Shown here one piece after another: positions 47,037-55,493 of a stretch of 64,000 nucleotides of DNA. Source of the stretch: Bacillota bacterium (lineage in GTDB: Bacteria > Bacillota > SHA-98 > UBA4971); contig JANLFY010000003.1 of NCBI GenBank assembly GCA_024653485.1, positions 176,686 through 240,685 of the forward strand. The letters are read 5' to 3'. The notes beneath the pieces are model-generated. The model saw nothing but the letters and a program-made list of their open reading frames with translations, did no database searches and was not told the origin of the DNA. The position numbers and the translations under genes are program-made. Position 1 is the stretch's first letter. The number at the start of each line of letters is the position of its first letter.

Positions 47037-48048
47037 CGAACTCACCCTTGCACCAGCGGAGGATGGCAGCCCCCCAAGTGAGGCCCGCCCCGAAGGCGAC
47101 CAACAGGACGCGGGCGCCCTGCTTGAGCTTGCCACTCCTTGACGCTTCGTCCAACGCTATCGGAATGGAGGCTGCGGACGTGTTCCCAAACCTCGCCACG
47201 TTGGAGTACACTTTCTCGGGAGTCCCAAGTCGCTCCGCCGCGAGATCGAGGAGCCTCTGGTTCGCCTGGTGAGGGATGACCAAGTCCACGTCGTCCTCAG
47301 TAAGCCCTGCCTTGGCGATCACTTCTCGGGTCGCGTCCACCATCACCCTCACGGCGAACCTATAAACCTGGTTGCCCTGCATGTGAATGTAGTGAAGGCC
47401 TTCCTCCAGCGTATCCCGGGACGCCGGGTGGGCCGACCCCCCTCCTGGGAGCGTGAGCAGGTCGCCCCGCGTGCCGTCCGCGCCAAGCGTACAGGCGATG
47501 ACCCCGTCGCTGCGCTCGAGCGGCCTCACGAGGACCGCCCCCGCGCCGTCGCCGAAGAGCACACACGTGTTACGATCTTTCCAGTTCACGATCCTCGAGA
47601 GGGTCTCGGCGCCAATGACCAAGACGTTGTCATAAGTCCCCGCCGCCACCAGGCTGTGGGCGACTGAGAGTGCGTATACGAACCCAGTGCAGCCCGCCCC
47701 GATGTCGAACGCCGCCGCCTGAGAGGCGCCGATCTTGCCCTGAACGACGCACGCGCACGACGGGAACGGCATGTCCGGGGTCACGGTGGCGACTATCACG
47801 AGATCTACGTCCTTGGCTGGCACCCCGGCGTCCTCGAGCGCAAGTCTGGCGGCCCGCGCCGCGAGGTCCGAGGTGACCTCGCCATCGCTCGCGATGCGTC
47901 TCTCTCTGATCCCCGTGCGCTCAACTATCCAGGCGTCGCTTGTGTCTACCATCTTCTCGAGATGGAAGTTGGTCAGGACTGTCTCTGGCACTGCGGCGCC
48001 TGTTCCCGCGATGCCGGCCCCGCGGACGGTCTTCGCGCTAGCTTCCAA
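47029..48048 (-). CDS. fabH: Beta-ketoacyl-ACP synthase III
   Basis: Starts fatty-acid synthesis by condensing acyl-CoA with malonyl-ACP. 339 residues: GTGAAVPETVLTN, SDAWIVERTGIRERR, catalytic Cys in FDIGAGCTGFVYALSVA, His in VIPHQANQRLLDL and Asn in FGNTSAASIPIAL. TTG start with GGAGGAAACGAAG upstream, overlapping plsX by 11 bases. Complete catalytic triad, so a functional initiator enzyme. Confidence 0.96.
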   Translation of the reverse strand: MEASAKTVRGAGIAGTGAAVPETVLTNFHLEKMVDTSDAWIVERTGIRERRIASDGEVTSDLAARAARLALEDAGVPAKDVDLVIVATVTPDMPFPSCACVVQGKIGASQAAAFDIGAGCTGFVYALSVAHSLVAAGTYDNVLVIGAETLSRIVNWKDRNTCVLFGDGAGAVLVRPLERSDGVIACTLGADGTRGDLLTLPGGGSAHPASRDTLEEGLHYIHMQGNQVYRFAVRVMVDATREVIAKAGLTEDDVDLVIPHQANQRLLDLAAERLGTPEKVYSNVARFGNTSAASIPIALDEASRSGKLKQGARVLLVAFGAGLTWGAAILRWCKGEFGE

Positions 48049-49063
48049 CTTCGTTTCCTCCTTCGTATCCCCCGGCCGAGACCATTTCCGCTATGGAATT
48101 CACTACTCCCCCGTCGCACGCCGACTTCGCGGCGCGAATTGCGTTCGCAATCGCCTTCGCCTTCGAGCGTCCGTGTGCTATCACGGTCACGCCGTTCACG
48201 CCCAACAGCAGGGCTCCCCCATACTCCGAGTAGTCCATGCGCTTGGCGAGGGACTTGAGAGCAGGCCTTGCCAGCAAGGCTCCGATCTTGTACACCACGC
48301 TCTTGTTGATGGAGGCCTTCAACATGCTTACGATGGCCTCGCCCACGCCTTCCGCCAGCTTGAGGGCGACGTTCCCCGTGAACCCGTCGGTCACCACCAC
48401 ATCCGCCCTGCCAAATGGGATGTCCTTGCCCTCGATGTTGCCGACGAAGCCAAGGTCCGCTTTGGAGAGGAGCGCGTGAGCGGCGACCACGAGTTCCGTG
48501 CCTTTGGTCTCCTCTTCACCATTGCTCAGGAGAGCGACTCTTGGCCTCGGTATCCCCATGACGCTCTTGGCGTACGCCGCGCCCATCTGGGCGAAGGTCA
48601 AGATATGATGGGGCCTGCACTCAGAGTTGGCCCCCGCGTCGATGAGGAGGCAGTACCCAACCGTGGTAGGAAACACCGTGGCTATCGCAGGCCTATCCAC
48701 ACCCCGTATCCGCTTCTGTCTCATGATGGCGGACACCATGGCCGCTCCCGTGTTGCCCGCTGACACCATAGCTGAAGCCTCGCCCCTCCCGACGAGGTCC
48801 GCAGCGACCAGCACCGATGCATCGCGGGTTTTCCGGAGCGCCTCGACGGGATGGTGCTCGTCCATGGAGATCACACCGCCCGCATGGACCACCGAAATCG
48901 AAGACCCTTTCGCGCCTCCGAGCGCCGCCAGTCTCCTCTCAATGGCCTCTCTGTCGCCGACGAGCACGACGTCCACGTCAAGCTCTTTCGAGGCCAGCAC
49001 GGCGCCGGCCACCGTCTCATCCGGGGCGAAGTCGCCTCCCATCGCGTCAAGGGCGATCCTCAT
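48038..49063 (-). CDS. plsX: Phosphate acyltransferase
   Basis: Converts acyl-ACP to acyl-phosphate for phospholipid synthesis by PlsY/PlsC. About 341 residues: MRIALDAMGGDFAPDETVAGA, GDREAIERRLA, SAGNTGAAMVSAIMRQKRIRGVDRPAIATVFPT (NTGA motif), LLSNGEEETKGTELV, GNIEGKDIPFG and VVTDGFTGNVALKLAEGV. ATG at 49063 overlaps the end of fapR. Fatty acids activated by the FakA/DegV pair elsewhere in the window enter the same acyl-phosphate pool. Confidence 0.96.
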   Translation of the reverse strand: MRIALDAMGGDFAPDETVAGAVLASKELDVDVVLVGDREAIERRLAALGGAKGSSISVVHAGGVISMDEHHPVEALRKTRDASVLVAADLVGRGEASAMVSAGNTGAAMVSAIMRQKRIRGVDRPAIATVFPTTVGYCLLIDAGANSECRPHHILTFAQMGAAYAKSVMGIPRPRVALLSNGEEETKGTELVVAAHALLSKADLGFVGNIEGKDIPFGRADVVVTDGFTGNVALKLAEGVGEAIVSMLKASINKSVVYKIGALLARPALKSLAKRMDYSEYGGALLLGVNGVTVIAHGRSKAKAIANAIRAAKSACDGGVVNSIAEMVSAGGYEGGNEVGS

Positions 49064-49721
49064 CCAACTTACCCCCCTCACAACTTCCCTTGGTCGTGCC
49101 CTCCCCAGGCGAGGAATCCAGCGCAAACACAACGAACTCGCCTCTGAACACGTCCTCGTCAGCGACTCTCGAGACCACGTTCACGTGGTACCTCCGACCC
49201 ACCCTTTCCGTGACTCGAGCTTTCGCCACTAGCCTATCACCGGCCCTGACAGGTCGCAGGAACCTTACGTTCGCGGTGCCCGTCAGGGCGACTTCCGCGT
49301 CCACGAGCGCGACAGCGAGCGAGTTGGCCTGTGCGAAGATATGGTGTCCCCTTACGACGCCCGTCCGCCTGAAAGCCATGTCGGCCGTTGGCTCGAGGAT
49401 CGAAACGCCCTCTTGCCCCAGCACCACGTGCACAAGGTCCCCTATGACCTCCCCCGTCATCACCGACCGCACGTTCTTTGTGGCTTCCTCCGCCACTCTT
49501 CTCGTGCGTTCACGCGATTCGGGGATCCCCAGTTCCAGTCTGTCGAGACGGATCGTCTGCACGCTGACGCCCAGTTTCTTCGCAAGCTCCCTGTCGGTAA
49601 CGAAGGGATCCCCCTCGAGCATCGCTCGAAGGCGCTCATGACGCTCGGACTTGGATGGTTTCGCGCCCAATGGGCTATCGCTCCTTGAAGAGGGGCCATC
49701 CTGCGCGGAAGGAGCGACCAT
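49047..49721 (-). CDS. fapR: Fatty-acid biosynthesis transcriptional repressor FapR
   Basis: Malonyl-CoA-responsive repressor of fab genes in Bacillota. 224 residues: N-terminal helix-turn-helix (FVTDRELAKKLGVSVQTIRLDRLELGIPE) and a C-terminal hot-dog ligand domain (GVVRGHHIFAQANSLAVALVDAEVALTG; FLRPVRAGDRLVAKARV). A 17-bp operator of FapR type lies at its own promoter, so it is autoregulated and controls the whole downstream operon. First ATG at 49721 has GGAGGGG rather far upstream. Confidence 0.95.
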   Translation of the reverse strand: MVAPSAQDGPSSRSDSPLGAKPSKSERHERLRAMLEGDPFVTDRELAKKLGVSVQTIRLDRLELGIPESRERTRRVAEEATKNVRSVMTGEVIGDLVHVVLGQEGVSILEPTADMAFRRTGVVRGHHIFAQANSLAVALVDAEVALTGTANVRFLRPVRAGDRLVAKARVTERVGRRYHVNVVSRVADEDVFRGEFVVFALDSSPGEGTTKGSCEGGKLDEDRP

Positions 49722-49764
49722 CGATCAGATCGCCACCCCTCCTGGAATCCCGTTGAGACCACGT

Positions 49765-49783
49765 ATTAGTATCTGCTACTAAT
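49765..49783. promoter_or_regulatory. FapR operator
   Basis: ATTAGTAGCAGATACTAAT on the minus strand: TTAGTA and TACTAA half-sites around a five-base centre, the shape of the known FapR palindrome. It lies two bases downstream of the -10 box, covering the predicted start site. Loss of FapR binding when malonyl-CoA is high would release the operon. Site match is visible; the regulation is known for this family. Confidence 0.9.
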
Positions 49784-49785
49784 TC

Positions 49786-49814
49786 AGTATACACTGCCTC
49801 CCCAACGTTTGCAA
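49786..49814 (-). promoter_or_regulatory. Promoter of the fapR-fab operon
   Basis: TTGCAA at 49814-49809, 17-base spacer, TATACT at 49791-49786. The FapR operator follows immediately. The leader to fapR is about 60 bases. Confidence 0.75.
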
Positions 49815-50092
49815 GCCCGAGCCGCCGACTTTGGGGACGTTCACAGACCAAGAGTTCGGAAAGCGACAGAGAGCATGGACGAGGCCTGCGCAGGACCTCG
49901 CACCGTTGCGCACCGTAGCCATGGAGACGAGCGGTCTACCAAAAAAGCAAGCCCGATGGGCGAGCATTCTCACCGAAGCCCGCCTCGGGCAACTTGCCAC
50001 GACCAATTTCAAGAGGGAAAAACCTCGACGTGGAGAAGTCGGGTCCCGACCGAACCTCCCGCAAGACCGCGAAAACCCGGACAGTGAAGGGT
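49815..50092. other. Gap between rpmF and the fapR promoter
   Basis: About 280 bases without a credible gene. Holds a 13-base perfect palindrome GTCGGGTCCCGAC at 50038-50050 of unknown meaning. No clear terminator for rpmF was found. Confidence 0.4.
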
Positions 50093-50296
50093 CTACGCTT
50101 CCTTTCTCTTCCTCTTTTCCTCTTCGACCTCCACGACCTCACGCCCATCGTAGTATCCGCATTCAGGGCATACCCGGTGAGGCATTCTCACGGCGTGGCA
50201 TTTCGGACACTTCGCGAACGCCGGCGGATCGATCTTCCATGTCGCGCGGCGTTTCCTAGTCCTGGATTTCCCGAACTTGCCCTTTGGGTTGGCCAT
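50093..50296 (-). CDS. rpmF: 50S ribosomal protein L32, zinc-binding form
   Basis: 67 residues. Starts MANPKGKFGKSRTRKRRATWKI and carries CPKCHAVRMPHRVCPECG, a Cys4 zinc ribbon (C+ form), then an acidic/basic tail. ATG with GGAGTGGAATAGAG upstream. Behind yceD (ylbN), the usual pair; they share the promoter near 50950. Confidence 0.96.
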   Translation of the reverse strand: MANPKGKFGKSRTRKRRATWKIDPPAFAKCPKCHAVRMPHRVCPECGYYDGREVVEVEEEKRKRKEA

Positions 50297-50362
50297 CTCT
50301 ATTCCACTCCTGTCAGGAAAGGTTTGAGACCGTCTATTGCCGGCATGAGTCTTAGTTGAGCC

Positions 50363-50911
50363 TCAGTTGCGTGTCGACCTGCGAAGATCGAGGTCCGCCA
50401 AGGCTGCCAAACGAACGTCGTAAGACCTTGCAGTGCAATCGCACGGACCGTCGTTGAGGTTCTTCCCGCACGACGGGCACAGTCCCTTGCACTCGTCGCC
50501 GCAAACAAGCTTGATGGGTATCGCGAGCGCAAGGCTCTCTCTCACTCCAGGCCCGATATCGACGAGATCGCCTCGATACTCACACACGTCGTTCGTCCGA
50601 CCGTCATCCTCGGAAGAACGAGCCGGGTGTCCATCATCGCGCCCCCTGACGCACCGTTGCTCGAAATCAGACACCACCTCGAGCTCGAACGGAGCTAGAC
50701 ACCTGTCACACGTGACCGCGAGCCTGGCTCTTGCCTTGCCCTGGACCCACAGGACGCCGTGCCCGGTATTGGTGACTCTCGCTTTCACCTCAACAGGAGC
50801 TCGGACCCCTACTTCCCTGCCTGCCGCGGCCAAGCTTCCGATGGGCTCTCGCAGCTCCACGTCGATGCTGGCGCCCTTCGTGTCCTTTATCGTCGACACA
50901 TCGATCCACAC
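50363..50911 (-). CDS. yceD: DUF177 protein YceD (YlbN)
   Basis: About 182 residues. DUF177 proteins occur next to rpmF almost everywhere and are linked to 23S rRNA or L32 accumulation; exact role is not proven. The zinc-type Cys pairs CDRC (in LAVTCDRCLAPFELEV) and CKGLCPSCGKNLNDGPCDC are visible. GTG at 50911 is taken, with GGAGG about ten bases upstream. A perfect sigma-A promoter 30 bases upstream supports this as the first gene. Confidence 0.92.
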   Translation of the reverse strand: MWIDVSTIKDTKGASIDVELREPIGSLAAAGREVGVRAPVEVKARVTNTGHGVLWVQGKARARLAVTCDRCLAPFELEVVSDFEQRCVRGRDDGHPARSSEDDGRTNDVCEYRGDLVDIGPGVRESLALAIPIKLVCGDECKGLCPSCGKNLNDGPCDCTARSYDVRLAALADLDLRRSTRN

Positions 50912-50940
50912 AACGAGCAAGCCTCCGCACAACAACACAA

Positions 50941-50969
50941 ATTATAAGCCAGGGCGTCCCTGGCGTCAA
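50941..50969 (-). promoter_or_regulatory. Consensus promoter of yceD-rpmF with palindromic spacer
   Basis: TTGACG at 50969-50964, a 17-base spacer and a perfect TATAAT at 50946-50941. The spacer contains CCAGGGACGCCCTGG, two 6-base arms around ACG, which could be a protein-binding site between -35 and -10. Confidence 0.85.
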
Positions 50970-50992
50970 GAAAAAGCCACAGACTGCGGCGA

Positions 50993-51880
50993 TCACCCGC
51001 CCGCGGCAGCCTGCCGCACGCACGCCTGGTGAGCGGGATCCTCCTTGCCGGAGCCGTGCAGCTTGCTTCCGAGGAAGTGGATGCAGAAGTGCCCTGGGAA
51101 CCCGTTGTCTCCGACCGTCTCACCACCATGCGGCATCCCGTTCATGGAGGCCGCGATCCGCCTCCCGGCCACCTCCACCACAATGGGACGTCGGTCCCAG
51201 CTCCACCTGCCTCCGAATGCTCTCTTCATGATCGCAGTGTCCTCGGCACTGGCCGGTTCCGCGTCGGCATGAAGATGTCCGCCCCTCCGCCTCACACGAA
51301 ACGCAAGCCCCGTGCGGACGTCTATCACCGTAGCATCCGACCGGAAAACGCCTTTCACCTCGTCCCAGTGGAGGATCTCAACGGGCCCGCGCCCGCCCCT
51401 CGACGGAGAGTCCTCCACGTTGGGAATTCGAAGCTCCTGGCCGACCGCGATTCTGGAGGGATCGCGAATGTCGTTGGTGCGCACAAGATCCTGCACGTCG
51501 ACGCCGAACCTTTCGGCAATGGCCCATAGGCTGTCGCCCTGGGTCACTCTGTAGGTCCTCACGCGCCCCTCACCGAGCTTGGCCTCAAACCGGTCCCAGG
51601 TGGACGCGCCCACCACGCCGTCCACTTGCAGCCCCTGCTCGCGTTGGAAGTCCTCCACCGCGCGCTGTGTGACCTCGCCGAACACCCCGTCACACTCGCC
51701 GCTGTAGATGCCGAGAGCCGCGAGTCCCTCCTGCAACAGAACGACGTCCTCCCCCGTCATGCCCCGTCTGAGCACGCGGGAATGCGCGCTCACCGTCGAA
51801 GGGCATGTACACACAAAGAGGACGATGAGGATGACTGCAACCACACGCACGCGTCCACGTCCCAGCGTAACCTCACTCAA
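50993..51880 (-). CDS. Exported PG-binding/LysM protein with unrecognised C-terminal domain
   Basis: About 295 residues. N-terminal signal peptide (VRVVAVILIVLFVCTCPSTVSA), a peptidoglycan-binding domain 1 (VLRRGMTGEDVVLLQEGLAALGIYSG and so on, ending STWDRF), a LysM domain (YRVTQGDSLWAIAERFGVDVQDLVRTNDI), and a C-terminal domain of about 120 residues (VIDVRTGLAFRVRRRGGHLHADAEP; GDNGFPGHFCIHFLGSKLHG) with conserved-looking His, Asp and Cys, reminiscent of, but not matching, L,D-transpeptidase HxxxxxxxCIR. TTG at 51880 has AGGAGG eight bases upstream. It stands where B. subtilis has ylbM (tmcAL). Probably acts on cell wall or spore cortex. Confidence 0.8.
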   Translation of the reverse strand: MSEVTLGRGRVRVVAVILIVLFVCTCPSTVSAHSRVLRRGMTGEDVVLLQEGLAALGIYSGECDGVFGEVTQRAVEDFQREQGLQVDGVVGASTWDRFEAKLGEGRVRTYRVTQGDSLWAIAERFGVDVQDLVRTNDIRDPSRIAVGQELRIPNVEDSPSRGGRGPVEILHWDEVKGVFRSDATVIDVRTGLAFRVRRRGGHLHADAEPASAEDTAIMKRAFGGRWSWDRRPIVVEVAGRRIAASMNGMPHGGETVGDNGFPGHFCIHFLGSKLHGSGKEDPAHQACVRQAAAGG

Positions 51881-52075
51881 CGCATTCGCCTCCTGACGCC
51901 CGCTTCTCCGCGCCGCCCGGCGAACCGGGGCACAGCCATGACTAGCCGACGGTTTCAGAGAGCTCACCCGCCGCGCTGGTTGCAGCCGCTTCACTCGCCT
52001 CGAGTCAGATCGCCTCGCCGGCTTCCGCAAGCGTGCAATACACCGCCCGACCCCGGGGACTCCTACCAAATCCTA

Positions 52076-53098
52076 TTATTCTCCGGAAGCGCCATTTCCC
52101 CTCCCTGCAATCTCCTCCAACGCCCTCAAAGCGTCGTCGACGTCGTCCACCGCGATCACCTCGAGACTCGTGGCGGCCGTCTTAGCCTCCTCGAGGTTCT
52201 CGAAGGGCACCAGGAAGTACTGCGCGCCCGCACGCATAGCGGCGGCGACTTTCTGTTTCACCCCGCCCACAGGTCCCACCACACCGGCGAGATCAATGGT
52301 ACCTGTGCCCGCGATCACATGGCCGCTCGTGAGATCTCGCGGGTCAAGTTGGTCGAGGATCTCAAGGGCGAACATGAGGCCTGCGGATGACCCCTTTATG
52401 TCACGAGGGTTGATGGTGATCGCCAAAGGTAGATCCTGAGTGATGCTGGCGCTGACCAATATCCCCACTGCCGCCCGCGCCCGGTTCTCGGGGTGTGGGA
52501 CCGTTCGTATCGTGAGCTCTTCTACCTGCCCATCTCTTCTCACGGTGAGGTCTACCGGCGTTCCCGGCTTGCGCGCGCCTATCCTCCTTACGGCTTCGTC
52601 TGCGGTCTTCACGGGCCTGCCGTCGACGGCCAAAATGACGTCCCCTTCTCTGAGCAAGCCTTCCGACGGACTTTCCCTCAATACTTCTTCCACCCTCACC
52701 GCGGTTTCCACGACCACCTCGATTCCCAGCTTTCGAAGGGCGACCGCTCCCGCGATCACCTCGCTTTCCCTCATCAAGCTCTCCATTATCTTGAGGTACT
52801 TGCGGCTGTCGAGGCCAGGTGGAATCTCGCGGCTGCGAGGCACCAGGTCCACGACGGGGGACACTGCGGCGTTCACGAGAGACAGGAGACCCGCCGGACC
52901 GCTGGTGACAGCTGTGAGCAGGAATGCGCCCTTCGCGTCCCGGCTCCCCCCTTCCACCTTGACCATCTCCGACAACTTCTCCGCAGGTCCCGGAGAGACG
53001 ACCACATAGGTCCGGGCCAGATGAAGGTGAGCTCCCCATCCGACCAAGAGGGCACCCGCGAGTGCGACTGCGACCGAGGCCCGCCTCCCGCTCACCAA
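52076..53098 (-). CDS. ylbL: PDZ/Lon-type membrane serine protease YlbL
   Basis: 340 residues. N-terminal membrane helix (VAVALAGALLVGWGAHLHL), a PDZ domain in the middle (PSEGLLREGDVILAVDGRPVKTADE) and a C-terminal Lon-like proteolytic domain with Ser in DIKGSSAGLMFALEILDQL and Lys in GPVGGVKQKVAAA. B. subtilis YlbL takes part in DNA-damage checkpoint recovery by degrading a division inhibitor. Start overlaps the ylbK end. Confidence 0.93.
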   Translation of the reverse strand: MVSGRRASVAVALAGALLVGWGAHLHLARTYVVVSPGPAEKLSEMVKVEGGSRDAKGAFLLTAVTSGPAGLLSLVNAAVSPVVDLVPRSREIPPGLDSRKYLKIMESLMRESEVIAGAVALRKLGIEVVVETAVRVEEVLRESPSEGLLREGDVILAVDGRPVKTADEAVRRIGARKPGTPVDLTVRRDGQVEELTIRTVPHPENRARAAVGILVSASITQDLPLAITINPRDIKGSSAGLMFALEILDQLDPRDLTSGHVIAGTGTIDLAGVVGPVGGVKQKVAAAMRAGAQYFLVPFENLEEAKTAATSLEVIAVDDVDDALRALEEIAGRGNGASGE

Positions 53099-53910
53099 GC
53101 CGCCACCTCCTCCAACACCCTCGCTATCCTCGGCAGGGCGGCGCGGGCCGCAGCTCTGCCTCGATCGATGATCTCTGCCGCAAGGTCCAGCCGCGTGGGA
53201 CCGATGTCGGTCAGGTCTGGGGCTATCACTACGTCAGCGTCGATTATCCTCTGACGGAGTATGGTGAGCTCCATCAGCTCGATCGCCGTAGTTATCACCT
53301 CGAACACGCTGTGTACCGGCTCCTTCCTGTGACGGTCGGGAGCCCCGCCCGCGTTGCCGCCGGCGGATACCGCGATGACCAGATCCGCCCCCATCTCCCG
53401 CGCGTGCCGCGCCGGGACTCTATCCAGGACCGCTCCGTCTACTAGGAGACGGCCCCCGACCCTTACCGGCGCCACGATCCCGGGCACGGCGATGCTCGCC
53501 CGGATGGCGAGCGCGACCTCACCCTCTCTCAAGAGCAACTCCTCACCAGTCTCTATGTCCACGGCAGTAGCCGCGAAAGGCATGGAGAGGTCGTCAAAGG
53601 ACCGGCCGCCTGTTAGAACCCTCAGGAATTCAAGAATCCTCTCTCCAGCGATCAGGCCCATCCTTGGGAAGCAGAAGTCCACGAGGTGATCCCACTTGAT
53701 ATGCATCGCAAGCCGCTCCATCATCGCGAGGTCCCTGCACGCGGCATAGATCCCGCCGACAAGGGCGCCCGCGCTCGACCCGACTATCATGTCGACGGGG
53801 ACTCCGGACGCCTCCAAGACCTGCAGCACGCCTATGTGGGCGAGACCCCTCGCCGACCCAGCCCCAAGGGCGAGGCCTACCTTCGGGCGCGGACCTCGAG
53901 CGGACGTCAT
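53092..53910 (-). CDS. ylbK: Patatin-like phospholipase YlbK
   Basis: About 272 residues of the patatin/RssA family: glycine-rich GLALGAGSARGLAHIGVLQ oxyanion segment, nucleophile elbow IVGSSAGALVGG, and the catalytic Asp in LLVDGAVLDRVPA. Substrate unknown, likely a lipid acyl ester. ATG at 53910 with AGGAGTGG upstream; the open frame goes back to 54021. Overlaps ylbL by seven bases. Confidence 0.93.
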   Translation of the reverse strand: MTSARGPRPKVGLALGAGSARGLAHIGVLQVLEASGVPVDMIVGSSAGALVGGIYAACRDLAMMERLAMHIKWDHLVDFCFPRMGLIAGERILEFLRVLTGGRSFDDLSMPFAATAVDIETGEELLLREGEVALAIRASIAVPGIVAPVRVGGRLLVDGAVLDRVPARHAREMGADLVIAVSAGGNAGGAPDRHRKEPVHSVFEVITTAIELMELTILRQRIIDADVVIAPDLTDIGPTRLDLAAEIIDRGRAAARAALPRIARVLEEVAAW

Positions 53911-54215
53911 CCCACCACTCCTCAGAATAGCTCTATTGGCTTTGCGAACTCGATATGCCTTGGGTCTTCGCGCTCCAGCGCACTTCGCCCGCGGCGCGCT
54001 GCGCTTCACCAGCAGCTTCACGAGCAGGGTGCAGCTCTGTGAGTCTTCTTTCTCGTGCGCTGAGGGGCAGCGCTTGCTTGTGGCATTCCACCCAGTGGCT
54101 AATTAGCATAACACCCCCCCACTCCTAATATACATCTACGGACAACCGGGGAAGGACCCGGCACCTCCCACGGGACGGGGTCAGGCTGCCGGGACACCAA
54201 GGAGGCGGGCACGCG
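53911..54215. other. Divergent control region ylbK / ylbJ
   Basis: About 305 bases without a gene. Contains the perfect palindrome GCTAATTAGC (54098-54107), a C7 tract, and a sequence TATACAT (54129-54135) preceded 17 bases earlier by GCATA, a weak resemblance to SigE-type promoters expected for ylbJ. No firm promoter can be assigned. Confidence 0.4.
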
Positions 54216-55493
54216 ATGGGCGGTCGGGCCACCACAAGGCGAGCGACGTACTTGACAGCGGCATGTGCCGCCGTCGTCACCATCGCGATAATCATCCACC
54301 CTGACGTGGCGTTTGAGGCCTCAGTGGAGGGTCTGCGACTATGGTGGGAAGTCGTCTTCCCGGCGCTGCTCCCCTTCTTCATCGCCTCGGAAGCGCTCAT
54401 GGCTCTGGGAGTGGTCCATTTCCTCGGAGTGCTCCTCGAACCCCTCATGAGGCCGATGTTCGATGTCCCAGGAGTGGGCGCGTTCGCGTTCGCCATGGGT
54501 CTTACGGGAGGCTATCCGATCGGGGCACGCATTACAGCCAACCTCCGCAAGCAGGACCTGTGCAACCGGATAGAAGGGGAAAGGCTGGTGAGCTTCACGA
54601 ATACCGCTGATCCCCTCTTCATGGCTGGTGCGGTGGCTGTAGGTATGTTCGGGGTGCCCTCCCTTGCTCCAACAATCTGTGGAGCTCACTACATCTCAGC
54701 CGTGATCGTAGGAGTGCTGCTCAGACTCCACGGAGGACCCCAGATGCGCCGTGGGGCGCTGGACGGACGCAAGGAGAACATATTCTCGCGGGCTTTCAAT
54801 GAACTGTATCGAGCGCGGGAAGCAGACGGGAGAACCCTGGGGCAGCTTCTCGGGGACACCGTGAGAGACTCGGTGAACAGCATGCTCCTGGTTGGCGGGT
54901 TCATAATCATGTTCTCGGTGATAATCCGAGTTCTCACCGTGGCCAGGATGACGGAGCTCCTCGCAGTCCCGCTCACGGTCGTGTTGAGCCCACTCGGCCT
55001 CGACCCGGCTCTAGTGCCAGCCCTGGTGAGTGGCTTCTTCGAGATAACCCTCGGCTCGGAATTGGCAAGCAAGGCCGCGGCGCCCCTCATTCAGCGCTTG
55101 GTGGCGGCGAACGCCATAATAGCTTGGTCCGGACTGTCGGTCTTCGCTCAGGTTACCACGATGTGCAGCGGCACGGACATCCGGATGGCCCCGTACGTCG
55201 CTGCTCGCGTTCTGCAGGCGGCCATCAGCGCGGCTGTCACCATCCTGCTGATGAGCCCCGTTGGCCGCACTCTCGCCCAACTGGTCGTCCCAGCCTTCGT
55301 CGCTCAGGCGCCCGGCGGACGAGTGTCTTTCGTCACGCACATCGGCGTGTCGTTCTCCGCCTTCGCCCGACTTCTGGGCCTCATGATCGTGGTCTCTCTC
55401 GTGATTTGGTCGCTCCGACGCATACGCGTCGTCACTCTGCGGGTGAAGAGCAGGACTACCCCTTCCTCTTCAGTTCCTCGACGCCGCGTCTGA
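54216..55493 (+). CDS. ylbJ: Sporulation integral membrane protein YlbJ
   Basis: 425 residues, about nine to ten membrane segments, nucleoside-recognition (Gate) domain type. Characteristic regions: LWWEVVFPALLPFFIASEAL, MGLTGGYPIGARITANLRK, FTNTADPLFMAGAVAVGMFG and SGFFEITLGSELASK. Needed for heat-resistant spores in B. subtilis. ATG at 54216; the upstream sequence GGAGGCGGG is present. Its 3' end overlaps that of the coiled-coil gene on the opposite strand by 38 bases. Confidence 0.93.
   Translation: MGGRATTRRATYLTAACAAVVTIAIIIHPDVAFEASVEGLRLWWEVVFPALLPFFIASEALMALGVVHFLGVLLEPLMRPMFDVPGVGAFAFAMGLTGGYPIGARITANLRKQDLCNRIEGERLVSFTNTADPLFMAGAVAVGMFGVPSLAPTICGAHYISAVIVGVLLRLHGGPQMRRGALDGRKENIFSRAFNELYRAREADGRTLGQLLGDTVRDSVNSMLLVGGFIIMFSVIIRVLTVARMTELLAVPLTVVLSPLGLDPALVPALVSGFFEITLGSELASKAAAPLIQRLVAANAIIAWSGLSVFAQVTTMCSGTDIRMAPYVAARVLQAAISAAVTILLMSPVGRTLAQLVVPAFVAQAPGGRVSFVTHIGVSFSAFARLLGLMIVVSLVIWSLRRIRVVTLRVKSRTTPSSSVPRRRV

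Noticed and set aside
50038-50050. 13-base palindrome GTCGGGTCCCGAC in the rpmF-fapR gap
   Set aside because: One-base centre and no promoter nearby; short GC palindromes are expected by chance here.
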